Positions 54,019 to 63,400 of a DNA stretch of 64,000 bases are shown here, piece after piece (the stretch's first letter is position 1; each line of letters begins with the position of its first letter). The stretch lies in NCBI RefSeq assembly GCF_015207875.1, contig NZ_JADEVZ010000013.1, forward strand, positions 24,116-88,115. The letters run 5' to 3'. The translations under genes were made by a program, and so were the position numbers. The notes below the pieces were generated by a model. That model saw only the letters and a list, made by a program, of their open reading frames with translations, did no database searches and was not told where the DNA came from. The stretch is from Dolichospermum sp. LEGE 00240 (GTDB lineage Bacteria > Cyanobacteriota > Cyanobacteriia > Cyanobacteriales > Nostocaceae).

Positions 54019-55011
54019 CTATGAGACTGATAGTGGTAAATTATCTTGTAACCATCTTTCCAAATCGGTGATAGAGGAGAAATCCAATAAAGCTTCACCC
54101 AATTCTTCCAACTGTTTAACAGATAATTGACTAATTCGTTCAGTTAAAGAAATTTGAATGTCACCACAACGCCGATTTAGTAAGCGGATAATTAACTCCA
54201 ATTTACCTTCAAGTTTACCTTCAAGTTTACCTTCAAGTTTACCACGTAATTCACCACGTTCCATAGCAAGTTGTTCAGTTGGGCTAACTAAAGGCATCTT
54301 CCTTTCCTCCTCAAAATGTTTGATTTTAGCGACTAATTCTACCTGTAATTCCTTCGGTAGAGTCATCATCGTATCAATAATTTTAAACAGCTTCACAATC
54401 TGTTCTTTGCTTAAACCCCGCTCATAAAGTCCGCGAATTAATTGCCATTTATACTCTGACCGTTCCGTAAACTGATTAGTTGTATCCTTAGTTTTCAGGT
54501 GTGCCATTGTAATCATAGCAAAGGGGTTATGACTACATTCTAATTCATCCCAACGGGATTTGTAGTCAATCAGTTTAACAGTGGGAAATTTCAGAGTAAT
54601 TTCACCTTTACCGATCGCATAATGATAACAGTTCGGTCTCCAGTTCGGTCGGTCATCACCGATAATGGCTAAACTCAGGACTTTATTTTCATAAAGATCA
54701 AAGGCGCGATAATGATAAACGAACATCCGTTTTTCAAAGTTAACATCATAATTACTTTGAATTTCTACATGAATCAAGATCCATATCTGTTCTTTATTCA
54801 ACAACCAAACTCGATAAAGTTTATCAGCAATCCGGCTTTCAGTTTCTGAGGAAGCGGTAATTTGTTGTAGTTCTTTATCCAGTGGTTGTGGTGGTTGTGT
54901 CCAATCAATTAATTCGTAAATTTCGGGGAAAAAAAAGGATAAAAAGCTTTCAAAATATTCGTTTAATGCTTCTTTCCATGATTCATCATAATTAGCTGTT
55001 ACTTCACTCAT
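54019..55011 (-). CDS. Rpn-type nuclease / PD-(D/E)xK transposase-like protein with GKLE repeats
   Basis: 330 aa. N-terminal ~200 residues are of the Rpn/transposase_31 type, common in cyanobacteria: SFLSFFFPEIYELIDW, ADKLYRVWL, and ILIHVEIQSNYDVNFEKRMFVYHYRAFDLY with the E-x-Q pair of the PD-(D/E)xK site. The C-terminal DUF4351-like block (LIIRLLNRRCGDI...SLTERISQLSVKQLEELGEALLDF) follows a tandem run RGKLEGKLEGKLEGKLE from 12-bp DNA repeats (~54201-54250). Rpn proteins are linked to RecA-independent recombination or phage defence. Such genes are mobile in cyanobacteria. Confidence 0.82.
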   Translation of the reverse strand: MSEVTANYDESWKEALNEYFESFLSFFFPEIYELIDWTQPPQPLDKELQQITASSETESRIADKLYRVWLLNKEQIWILIHVEIQSNYDVNFEKRMFVYHYRAFDLYENKVLSLAIIGDDRPNWRPNCYHYAIGKGEITLKFPTVKLIDYKSRWDELECSHNPFAMITMAHLKTKDTTNQFTERSEYKWQLIRGLYERGLSKEQIVKLFKIIDTMMTLPKELQVELVAKIKHFEEERKMPLVSPTEQLAMERGELRGKLEGKLEGKLEGKLELIIRLLNRRCGDIQISLTERISQLSVKQLEELGEALLDFSSITDLERWLQDNLPLSVS

Positions 55012-55038
55012 TTAACTTTTAGTATGACTCTATCATTT

Positions 55039-55236
55039 AGAGGGTGTTTGAAAAGTCTAATTTATTACTTGCAAGGGCGACTAGAAGTCGCAGCTACACA
55101 GACGAAACCCACCTATTCCTTCGGAACGCTACGCGAACGTGGGTTCAAAAGCCTTGATTTTTCGTTAGTCCACGCAGGTGGACTTTGTTTGTGTAGTAGC
55201 GATTTCTAATCGCCGGAAACTTTTCAAACATCCTCT
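55039..55236. mobile_element. 198-bp miniature element (AAACCCACC family, copy 4) with nested SDR
   Basis: Terminal repeats AGAGGGTGTTTGAAAAGT (55039-55056) and ACTTTTCAAACATCCTCT (55219-55236), one mismatch over 18 bp. Inside, the AAACCCACCT-GTGGGTTC hairpin has been opened by a 24-bp unit, ATTCCTTCGGAACGCTACGC plus GAAC (55115-55138), while copies 1 and 2 read straight through (CCCACCTGCGTGGG). This shows a small mobile repeat landing in a larger one. Confidence 0.72.
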
Positions 55237-55447
55237 TACACTATAGCATTGGGGGTGGGGTCTATGAACCAGCCCATACCATTAGCGTTGTCGTCAATGA
55301 GGATTGTGGCGACTTTGGGGTCGTAGGTGGTGATTTGGAAGTTGATGTTAACTTCATAGTGCTTACTTTTCAACAGCATCCTGGTTCTCAACTCACATAA
55401 GGCGTATACTATTCCTGTTTGCAGAAAAGCTAGAAAATATAAAGAAT

Positions 55448-57133
55448 GTGAACAGTCAAAACTTAACAAAAAATATTAAACTTGGTTTCCTTATAGCTGG
55501 CATAATCACGCTTGTATTAGTTTGCGTAGCTAAATTTTCCTGGTTTGCGAAAAAAAGTCCAGTTAGTCTTGTAGTTCGCAACTCTCAACCCACTGCGGCT
55601 ATATTTGTTCCCAAGTCCTCACCAGCAATGGTATCATTATTGGTAAATCCCGACGGTTTACAGAAAATAGCACCAAAAGGAGAATTTTCTCAACTCAAAA
55701 ATCGTCTACTAGCAAAAAGTAATATAGATTATTCAAGTGATATTAAACCCTGGTTGGGTAATGAAATTACCCTAGCTGCAACTACCATAGATATAGACCG
55801 TGATCCAGACAACGGACTACAAACCGGGTATTTAATGGCGCTTGCAAGTACAACACCGGAGAAAAGCCGTGAGTTTTTGGAATTGTTATTTTCTCAACGG
55901 GCTTTTAGTGGCACTAATTTAGGAATTGAACATTACAAAGGTGTCAAGGTTATTTATGATCATGCCGAATATGCACCAGACGTAAACAGCCAAAATCCAA
56001 AATCTAAAATCCAAAATAATTTAGCTGGTGCAGTTGTTAATAATTTTGTTTTGCTGGCTAATCATCCTCAAGTAATCAAAGAAGCAATTAATAATTTACA
56101 AGCGCCAGATTTAAACTTAATTAGTTCTCTAGAATATCAAAAAGCTACTCAACAAATCTCTAAAAATGCTGTAGCTGTAACTTTCTTGAATTTACCCGAA
56201 GTTGGGAAATGGCAAGGACTAGAATTAGCAGAATCAACTTATAATAGCCAAATTCTCTCTTTCGTTTTCAACTCCCAAGGATTGCTCACAGAAAGTACAT
56301 TTTTAACAAATTCCCAGATTGTACCTTCATCATCACCACTATCTCAACCTGTGGGAGCATTACAGTATATTCCAGAATCAACAGCTTTTGCGATCGCCGG
56401 CACAAATTTGAGTAAACTAGATAATAGCGATGTCGCAAAACTGTGGAAACAAGGAACAGCAACTATCTACGGTTCTAGTGAAGATGGTACTGCTCGATTA
56501 CTACAACCCCTAGCAAAAATCCAACACAATTGGAATTTAAACTTTAGCGAGGATATTTTCAATTGGGTAACGGGAGAATACGCTTTAGCTTTATTACCTA
56601 ATTCAGAAAATACCACCCCTCATTGGTTATTTATCAGCGAAAAAAACCCAGAATTAACAGCAGGAATCACACATTTAAATAATATTGCCACCAGAAGTGG
56701 TTTTAACCTTAGTTCCCTAACTTTAGATCAACAAAAAATATCAGCTTGGACAAAAATTACAGCCACAAGTGAAAATAACAAATCCATTAATGTTGACACA
56801 AGATTTAACGGAGTGCATACAACCTTAGATAATTATGAAATTTTCAGTTCCGACTTAAAAACCCTCAAAACAATTTTAAGTCACAAACAAAAATCTCTCC
56901 TCGAAAATCCCCAATTTCAAAATAGTATTGCCACAATTCCCCGACCCAACCAAGGGTATATTTATCTAGACTGGGAAAATAGTCAGAATCTTCTCAAACC
57001 TCAACTACCTTTGCTTAAACTTGCAGAAGTGTTAGGTAGGCCACTTTTTGATCATTTAAAATCCCTGACAGTCAGTAGTTATAGCAGCGAACCAGGAACA
57101 CTCAAAAGCGGAGTATTCTTGCAACTGCATTAA
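55448..57133 (+). CDS. DUF3352 family protein, membrane-anchored
   Basis: 561 aa starting at GTG. One N-terminal transmembrane helix (~10-30, LGFLIAGIITLVLVCVAKFSW), then a large extracytoplasmic domain of the DUF3352 type: AAIFVPKSSPAMVSLLVNPD, WLGNEITLAATT, ALASTTPEKSREFLELLFSQRA and GAVVNNFVLLANHPQVIKEAI. These proteins are conserved in cyanobacteria and of unknown function. Monocistronic. Confidence 0.8.
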   Translation: MNSQNLTKNIKLGFLIAGIITLVLVCVAKFSWFAKKSPVSLVVRNSQPTAAIFVPKSSPAMVSLLVNPDGLQKIAPKGEFSQLKNRLLAKSNIDYSSDIKPWLGNEITLAATTIDIDRDPDNGLQTGYLMALASTTPEKSREFLELLFSQRAFSGTNLGIEHYKGVKVIYDHAEYAPDVNSQNPKSKIQNNLAGAVVNNFVLLANHPQVIKEAINNLQAPDLNLISSLEYQKATQQISKNAVAVTFLNLPEVGKWQGLELAESTYNSQILSFVFNSQGLLTESTFLTNSQIVPSSSPLSQPVGALQYIPESTAFAIAGTNLSKLDNSDVAKLWKQGTATIYGSSEDGTARLLQPLAKIQHNWNLNFSEDIFNWVTGEYALALLPNSENTTPHWLFISEKNPELTAGITHLNNIATRSGFNLSSLTLDQQKISAWTKITATSENNKSINVDTRFNGVHTTLDNYEIFSSDLKTLKTILSHKQKSLLENPQFQNSIATIPRPNQGYIYLDWENSQNLLKPQLPLLKLAEVLGRPLFDHLKSLTVSSYSSEPGTLKSGVFLQLH

Positions 57134-57340
57134 ATGTCAGAGGATATCCAGGATTAAAGGATAAACAGGATGAATAGCAATACAGTTAGGTTAAGAAAAC
57201 ATAATTTGGGTTGAGCGATATTTTGCGTAATTCTTATGAAAATAAGGATTTTATGACCAATCACCAATTACCAATTCCTAATTACCAAGTCACGATAATA
57301 TGGGAGAGTAGCTTGTTGTGCTATCAAGGGTACTATCTCA

Positions 57341-58093
57341 ATGTTCTCTAGACTCCGTGCCGATTTTCGCATCATCTTTGAACGTGACCCCGCAGCCCGA
57401 AATTGGTTGGAGGTTTTGTTTTGCTATCCAGGTTTGCAAGCCCTAGTATTTCACCGCTTTGCACACTGGTTGCGTCGTCTGGGTCTTCCCTTTTTCCCCC
57501 GCTTGATTTCTCACATTGCGCGGTTTTTAACAGGTGTAGAAATTCATCCAGGGGCTACAATTGGTAAAGGCGTATTTATTGATCACGGAATGGGAGTAGT
57601 AATTGGGGAAACAGCCATTATCGGCAACTACGCGCTGATTTATCAAGGTGTTACCCTGGGGGGAACAGGTAAAGAAAGCGGTAAACGTCACCCCACATTA
57701 GGCGAAAATGTCGTCGTTGGTGCCGGTGCAAAAGTTTTAGGAAACATCGAAATTGGTGATAATGTTCGCATTGGTGCCGGTTCAGTGGTATTGAGAGATG
57801 TACCATCTAGTTGTACCGTTGTCGGTGTTCCTGGACGCATTATCTACCGTTCTGGAGTCCGGGTTGCACCTCTAGAACACAGCAATTTACCAGACTCAGA
57901 AGCCCAAGTAATTCGCACCTTAGTTGACCGCATTGAAGCCTTAGAAGCACAAATTCAAGCTTTGCAAACTTCCTCAAAAACTCCGGTTTTAGTGGGTAAA
58001 TTCCTTACAGAAGATGAATCACTAAAAGAACACAATTTTTGTAATATCAGAGATAAACAGATTCAGGAATTCTTTGATGGTGCAGGAATCTAG
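57341..58093 (+). CDS. cysE: Serine O-acetyltransferase
   Basis: 250 aa. Acetylates serine with acetyl-CoA, the first step of cysteine synthesis. N-terminal helices with [24 protein letters not shown], then the left-handed beta-helix ([28 protein letters not shown], with the catalytic Asp-His pair DHG) and [15 protein letters not shown]. The C-terminal ~50 residues beyond the core, with a coiled-coil segment ([19 protein letters not shown]), are a cyanobacterial extension and differ from the Cys-sensing tail of E. coli CysE. Confidence 0.94.
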   Translation: MFSRLRADFRIIFERDPAARNWLEVLFCYPGLQALVFHRFAHWLRRLGLPFFPRLISHIARFLTGVEIHPGATIGKGVFIDHGMGVVIGETAIIGNYALIYQGVTLGGTGKESGKRHPTLGENVVVGAGAKVLGNIEIGDNVRIGAGSVVLRDVPSSCTVVGVPGRIIYRSGVRVAPLEHSNLPDSEAQVIRTLVDRIEALEAQIQALQTSSKTPVLVGKFLTEDESLKEHNFCNIRDKQIQEFFDGAGI

Positions 58094-58117
58094 GAAATTA
58101 AACACCAAAAATTGAAA

Positions 58118-58699
58118 TTACGGGTTTATTGCTTCTGTCAACCATTCCTGGTTTTCATGGCGGTGATAAACCCATCTATTTTGTGGTTCACCCCGCAATT
58201 GTAAATGATCTACTTTTACTGGTTCAAGTAATAATAAACAAAAATTTTCTAATGGTTGAATATTGTCTGGTGCTGGTGGTGTAAAAGCTTCTGGTGTTTG
58301 TACTCTCATATCACCAGGAATAGGCCAAGCAAATTGTAACCTAGCTGCATCACTTAATTCTTGCCACATTTTAATTCTCGCAGGTTGTAAATGTGGGTGA
58401 GAATCAGCACTTATTAATATTAATTCTCCAGTAATCCGAAATTGTTCTCTGGTGTTGGGAAAATACCAGCAAATTTCCGCAGCGGATTGTTTGGATATTT
58501 GTTCAGCTTTTTCACTACGAATATCAGTAATAAATTTTAGCTGATTTGTATCGTCTAGAAAGCCACGAAACACAACGGTACGATTAGCAGGAAAACCATT
58601 TTCCCGCACTGTTGCTAGTTGCACATAGCGGGCATAAACGAGGCTACGATTTTGATGTAGGGCGCGGGTAATCAGACTTCGCCAAGGTGCTAAGGACAT
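58118..58699 (-). CDS. Pyridoxamine-phosphate-oxidase-like FMN protein (Npun_F5749 type)
   Basis: 193 aa with a split-barrel flavin fold: SLVYARYVQLATVRENGFPANRTVVFRGF, FITDIRSEKAEQI, AEICWYFPNTREQFRITG, and the C-terminal LEPVKVDHLQLRGEPQNRWVYHR. Similar to PdxH but with the altered C-terminus of the cyanobacterial Npun_F5749-like group, so pyridoxal synthesis is not certain. Convergent with cysE (24 bp). Confidence 0.85.
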   Translation of the reverse strand: MSLAPWRSLITRALHQNRSLVYARYVQLATVRENGFPANRTVVFRGFLDDTNQLKFITDIRSEKAEQISKQSAAEICWYFPNTREQFRITGELILISADSHPHLQPARIKMWQELSDAARLQFAWPIPGDMRVQTPEAFTPPAPDNIQPLENFCLLLLEPVKVDHLQLRGEPQNRWVYHRHENQEWLTEAINP

Positions 58700-58985
58700 T
58701 TAAAATTTTAGTTGTAATTAATATCTCTACCGAATAAGAATTGTTTTCATTGTACGGGAAACCAGGGGAAACGCACCTTAATCATAGGTCAGTTGCGTAA
58801 GTCCTAATTATAAATCTGAAAAAATTAATCAAACAATAAATTGGGATTTATTGGTTTATACATTAAAACAGTATTTTGTCAATAAATTTTAGATCGGTTT
58901 TCTCGTACGGGAATCCGCAAATCTTGCCCTTCTACCGCTAAAATCCCCTCTCTACGTTGGGAGTGTAAGATTACCCCTGTTAATT
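58700..58985. other. 286-bp spacer with a GGACTTACGCAA repeat end
   Basis: GTTGCGTAAGTCCTAATT (~58792) is a right end of the 19423-19545 family. The rest is A/T-rich and may hold the promoter of the 58986 gene. No gene. Confidence 0.45.
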
Positions 58986-59282
58986 ATGAAAAAGCAAGTC
59001 GATAAGACTGGAATTTTCCAGCCACCGTTTCCGACTGTTGAAAATCAGTTATCTAGTATCCTTGTAGAAAATACGTTGGACACCCCAGAAAAAGTAGACA
59101 ATCGGCTGATAGCTGCTAATTCTACAAATACTGCCATACAACCAAATGCAGGAGAGATAATACCTATACTTACCTATGGAGGTGTGTCCGTAGCTGTAAT
59201 TATTGCAATGGCTTGGTTCGTGAAGATATTGCTTGCGTCTATATCTGAATTACAGCAAGCAATGCCTAAATCTAAGAAATAA
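58986..59282 (+). CDS. Small protein with one membrane helix, unknown function
   Basis: 98 aa. An N-terminal soluble, Thr/Asn-rich part is followed by one hydrophobic helix (~62-85, ILTYGGVSVAVIIAMAWFVKILLA) and a short basic tail ending PKSKK. I do not recognise it. It is 69 bp upstream of the split gene at 59352 on the same strand. Confidence 0.55.
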   Translation: MKKQVDKTGIFQPPFPTVENQLSSILVENTLDTPEKVDNRLIAANSTNTAIQPNAGEIIPILTYGGVSVAVIIAMAWFVKILLASISELQQAMPKSKK

Positions 59283-59351
59283 TTTTGAGTAAGGGTTTAG
59301 CACTGCTAAACCCCTACCTCTACGCATCAAAAACTTTTCAACAGCAGAGTT

Positions 59352-60041
59352 ATGGCAATAAAAATTAAACTAATGGCTGATTATGGGTGCGACCCTTTAT
59401 GGTGGGCAGATGCTGACAAAGTTGGTAACATTGACCCAGCCAAACTGCCCCTCAGCCAAGAAACCATTAACCATTTGAGAAAATGGGCAACTGCTTTTGA
59501 CACTCTCCGGTCTAAAGACGCGGAGATTCTATAGAGAGTTTCAGTCTATATCCCTCAGTTATCCCAGGTTCAGGCAGGGTTCCTTAAATATTTGGGTTCT
59601 TGCCCTGATTTCGTTGGCCCTGGCGGGCGAAATCATATCTGACAAGCGTAACTTTCCGAGAGTCCCTCGGTAGCTTTTTATGTCTTTAGTGACAATATAG
59701 TTGTATCACGAATATGGATTAAAATCAATGCAGGATAAAGGAAAGCCTCTAGCCTTCATCCCTTGTCTAAAGCCCAAATGTGGCTTCCTGAGTCACCCAC
59801 ATTCTCAAGGGTTTTCGGCGTTCTTCCTTATAATGCCACATTAAATTGGCAAGATCCTGGTAATTCACCAGATTTGAGTCCAGAAGCAGCAGCAGCTTTT
59901 GAACAAGAAGGGATTAGTTTGTGGAAACAACTACAAAAAGAACTTGCACCTAATTATGAAGTTATCTATTTCAGTGAGCAATTAAATCAAGTCGTAACTA
60001 ATACAAATGAATTGGCATCTTTACTTACTATTTCTGCTTGA
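59352..60041 (+). pseudogene. Small conserved gene split by a 333-bp mobile element
   Basis: The 5' part (59352-59496) encodes MAIKIKLMADYGCDPLWW...HLRKWATA and the 3' part (59830-60041) encodes YNATLNWQDPGNSPDLS...LAS LLTISA. Joining base 59496 to 59830 gives an uninterrupted 118-aa protein across the junction (KWATA-YNATLNWQ) in the same frame. The family is a conserved cyanobacterial hypothetical protein. As it stands, translation runs into the element and stops at ~59534. A distal ATG at 59763 lies in the element, so a fusion of the 3' part could be made. Confidence 0.8.
59497..59829 (-). mobile_element. Copy 3 (inverted, diverged) of the IS200/IS605-type element
   Basis: On the minus strand it follows TTAT (59833-59830) and runs AAGGAAGAACGCC...GGAGAGTGTCAA, 333 bp. 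It is more diverged than copies 1 and 2, mostly at the left end. The left hairpin is AATGTGG/CCACATT instead of GATGTAG/CTACATC, i.e. both strands of the stem changed together. The boundaries are fixed by the reading frame it interrupts. Confidence 0.85.
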
Positions 60042-60401
60042 TGAATAGTCAACGCAAAAATTACACAAACATCACTATTACACTGATACCCCATTCTACG
60101 AAAACTGACAGGTAAAACTTTGAGATTCTATTACCCTGATAATACACTGTCGGGGTTCTATACTTAAACAAAAAACAAAAATATATAACAAGTTCCAAGG
60201 CAATTAGGACATCAATCAACGGTCAAGTTCTTGCTACCAAAGGGTTTTTCTCCTGACTCCTGACTCCTGACTTCTGACTCCTGCTGTAGTTATAATTGAC
60301 ACAGACTCAGCTATAGCGCAAAGTGGGAAAATTTTCAATCTTTAATCCTTAATCCACTTGGCGTATAGTCATAGTTTGTCCATCAGCAATCATACTTTAT
60401 C
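60042..60401. other. 360-bp spacer upstream of nrdJ
   Basis: TCCTGACTCCTGACTCCTGACT tandem units at ~60250-60285 and A/T-rich DNA. A B12 riboswitch would be a natural regulator for nrdJ, but I see no cobalamin-box core. No gene. Confidence 0.5.
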
Positions 60402-63400
60402 ATGGTTCGAGAACTTGAACGTCAACGTCAGGGTGCAACTTTTCCAGAATCTGCTCCAGCAGCCAATCCAGTGTTTTTTAGAACCTACAGCCGCAGAACA
60501 GAGGCAGGTTTGAGGGAAACATGGGACCAGGTATGCGATCGCACTTTACGCGGTTTAGTAGAACTGGGAAAACTCACCCGTGAAGAAGCTGCCATTTTAG
60601 ACAAGATGCAGCGAAACATGAAATCCCTCCCCAGTGGGCGCTGGATGTGGGTTGGTGGCACAGATTGGTTAGCCAAACCCAAAAACTTCTCCGGTGCTTA
60701 TAACTGCACCTCTACTAACCTTGTAGACTGGAGTGCTTTTGGATTGATGATGGATCTAGCCATGATGGGCTGTGGTACAGGTGCTATCATCGAACCAAAA
60801 TATATTAATCAACTTCCCCCTATCCGTAATCGCCTCAATATCACCATTAAAGGTGAAATTGGCAGCACACCCCAAGCACAGCGTCGTGAATTTACACAAA
60901 CCCATATAGAAGCTAACACCGCTATTATCCACGTTGGAGACAGCCGGGAAGGTTGGGTAAAATCCTATCAAACCCTTTTAGAACTTTCTACCGATGAACG
61001 CTTTACAGGTGACGTTCAGGTGATTGTTGATATTAGCGATGTCCGCCAATCTGGAGAAACCCTCAAAGGTTTTGGCGGTATGGCTAACCCTGTGAAGTTG
61101 CCTGGATTGTATCAGCGTTGCGCCTCTATTCTCAATAAGGCAATAGGCAGACAATTAAATTCAGTTGAATGCTGCTTATTAATTGATGAAGCTGCTGTCA
61201 CAATTGTTGCTGGCAATATTCGGCGCTGTCTTCCTGAAGATGCCTTAGTTCATACAGAATCAGGCTTAGTTCCCATTGCTAAGGTGCGTGTAGGCGATCG
61301 CGTTCTCACCAGCAAGGGTTTTTATCCTGTTACTAACTTCTTTATTCAAGGTGAACAATCTCTCTGCCGGATTCAAACTCAAGATGGCAGCTTTGAATGT
61401 ACAGCCGATCATAAAGTTGCCGTTTTCACAGATGTGTACGGCAATTATAAAATGGTTAAGGCTCAGGATTTGCAATCAGGCGATCGCTTGATATTCGTGC
61501 CACAAACTATACCTGGTACACCTACTGAACTGCCTGAGTTTCGGGGTAAAGTCGAAGGTAAGACCAAAAAAATTACTGTTCCTGCCTTAACTCCTGATGT
61601 TGCTTACTTTATCGGCTATTTACAGGGTGATGGTTCAGTTAGTTCTGATGGTTTAAGAGTCAGATTCCGCGTTCATGAAAATGACCCCAATATTTTAGAC
61701 CGTTTAATTGCCGTTGGGAATGAATTTGGTTTAGAAACTCACACCATAAGAACCCCAGAACAATGCAAAACCAAAGCCTACGAGTTACAATTTAACTCAG
61801 CAGCTTTAAACCAATATCTAGGATTATTCAAACAACCATTTCAACCCTTAAATATCCCCGATTGTATATTATTAGGTACAGCAGACATTCGCCAAGCTTA
61901 CCTAGCTGGTCTTGCTGATGCAGATGGTTGTCATTCTCAAGGTGTTTTAGTAGCTTCAGTTCACCAGCGATTTTTACAGCAAATTCAAGCCCTTTACGCA
62001 TCCCTGGGAATTACAACCCGGATGTGTAGTTCAATTCGCAAGCGAACTGGCAAATGGGAAGGTGAATTAGTCACAGTTGGTGCAGCGGCATATCAATCTA
62101 TTGAAAACTGCTTTGAAAAATATTCCCTGCAATTTCCTAACCAAAAACGTCAAACCCCAAAATCATTTAAAGATCATGGTTTCCCAACAACTATGGTACG
62201 TCCAATTATTAACTCCTATCAATATGGATGGAGTAATAATCAGGAGCAAATGATACTACCTACTTTAAAAAAATATCTTCCTGACGCGACTGAATTAGTT
62301 CCAGTCAAGGTTTTAGGGGTAGAAATGAATGTACGCACTGCACAAACCTATGATATTGAAGTTGCCAATATTCATGAATTTGTGTGTGAAGGTATTTTAG
62401 TTTCTAATAGTGCCGGTATGCGTCAATTCGTTTCTGAAGATGAACAAGGCGCAACTGCCAAAGATAACTTATGGCAACAAGATTCAGAAGGTAACTGGCG
62501 TATAGATCCAGAGCGTGATTCTTTGCGAATGGCCAATCATACACGAGTCTTTCACCGCAAACCAACCTTAGAAGAATCCATTGCAGCAGTTCAAAAGCAG
62601 TATTATAGTGGTGAAGGCGCAATTCAATGGGCTGGTGAAGCAGTTGCTAGAGCTAACATTGATTTATTAAATACACCAGAACTGAAAAAAGAATTTTTGC
62701 AAGCTTACGAGCAAGGAAAAGCTAAGTTTTGGATAAAAGAATACTATCCTGAAATTGATGCTGATGAGCTAGAACATAGAATAGGTAGATTTGGTTTAAA
62801 TCCGTGCGGAGAAATTATTGGTAGTAATTTTCACTGTAATTTGGCTGAAGTACACTTAAACCAACTCGACCCCGACAACTACAAAGAACAAGAAGAAGCA
62901 TTTACCGCTGGGGCGCTTTCCGTCGTCGCCCTGTTAAATCACCAATTCCTCGAACCCCGCTATCAATACAGCCGGGAATTAGATCCCATTGTCGGTGTAT
63001 CCTTTACTGGTTTATTTGACTTCTTTGTTCATGCTTTTGGTACAGATTGGTTACGCTGGTGGGAAGCAGGAAGACCTGAAACCCCCGAAGGACTGATATT
63101 CAAACGTGGTGAGCAAAAATATCTCAACTTCTGGAAAGATGTCGTCCATAAAGTAGTGTGGGAATATTGCGATCGCCATCAAATCAAACGCCCCAACCGT
63201 TGTACCACAGTTCAGCCAGCCGGCACAAAATCCCTATTAACAGGCGCTTCTCCCGGTTGGCATCCCCCCAAAGCCCAAAGATTCATCCGTCGCATTACCT
63301 TCCGTAAAAACGACCCCGTCGCCCTAGCCTGTATAGACTATGGTTACAACGTCATCCCCTCCCAATCTGACAAAGACGAAAACGGCAACCTCCTCAACGA

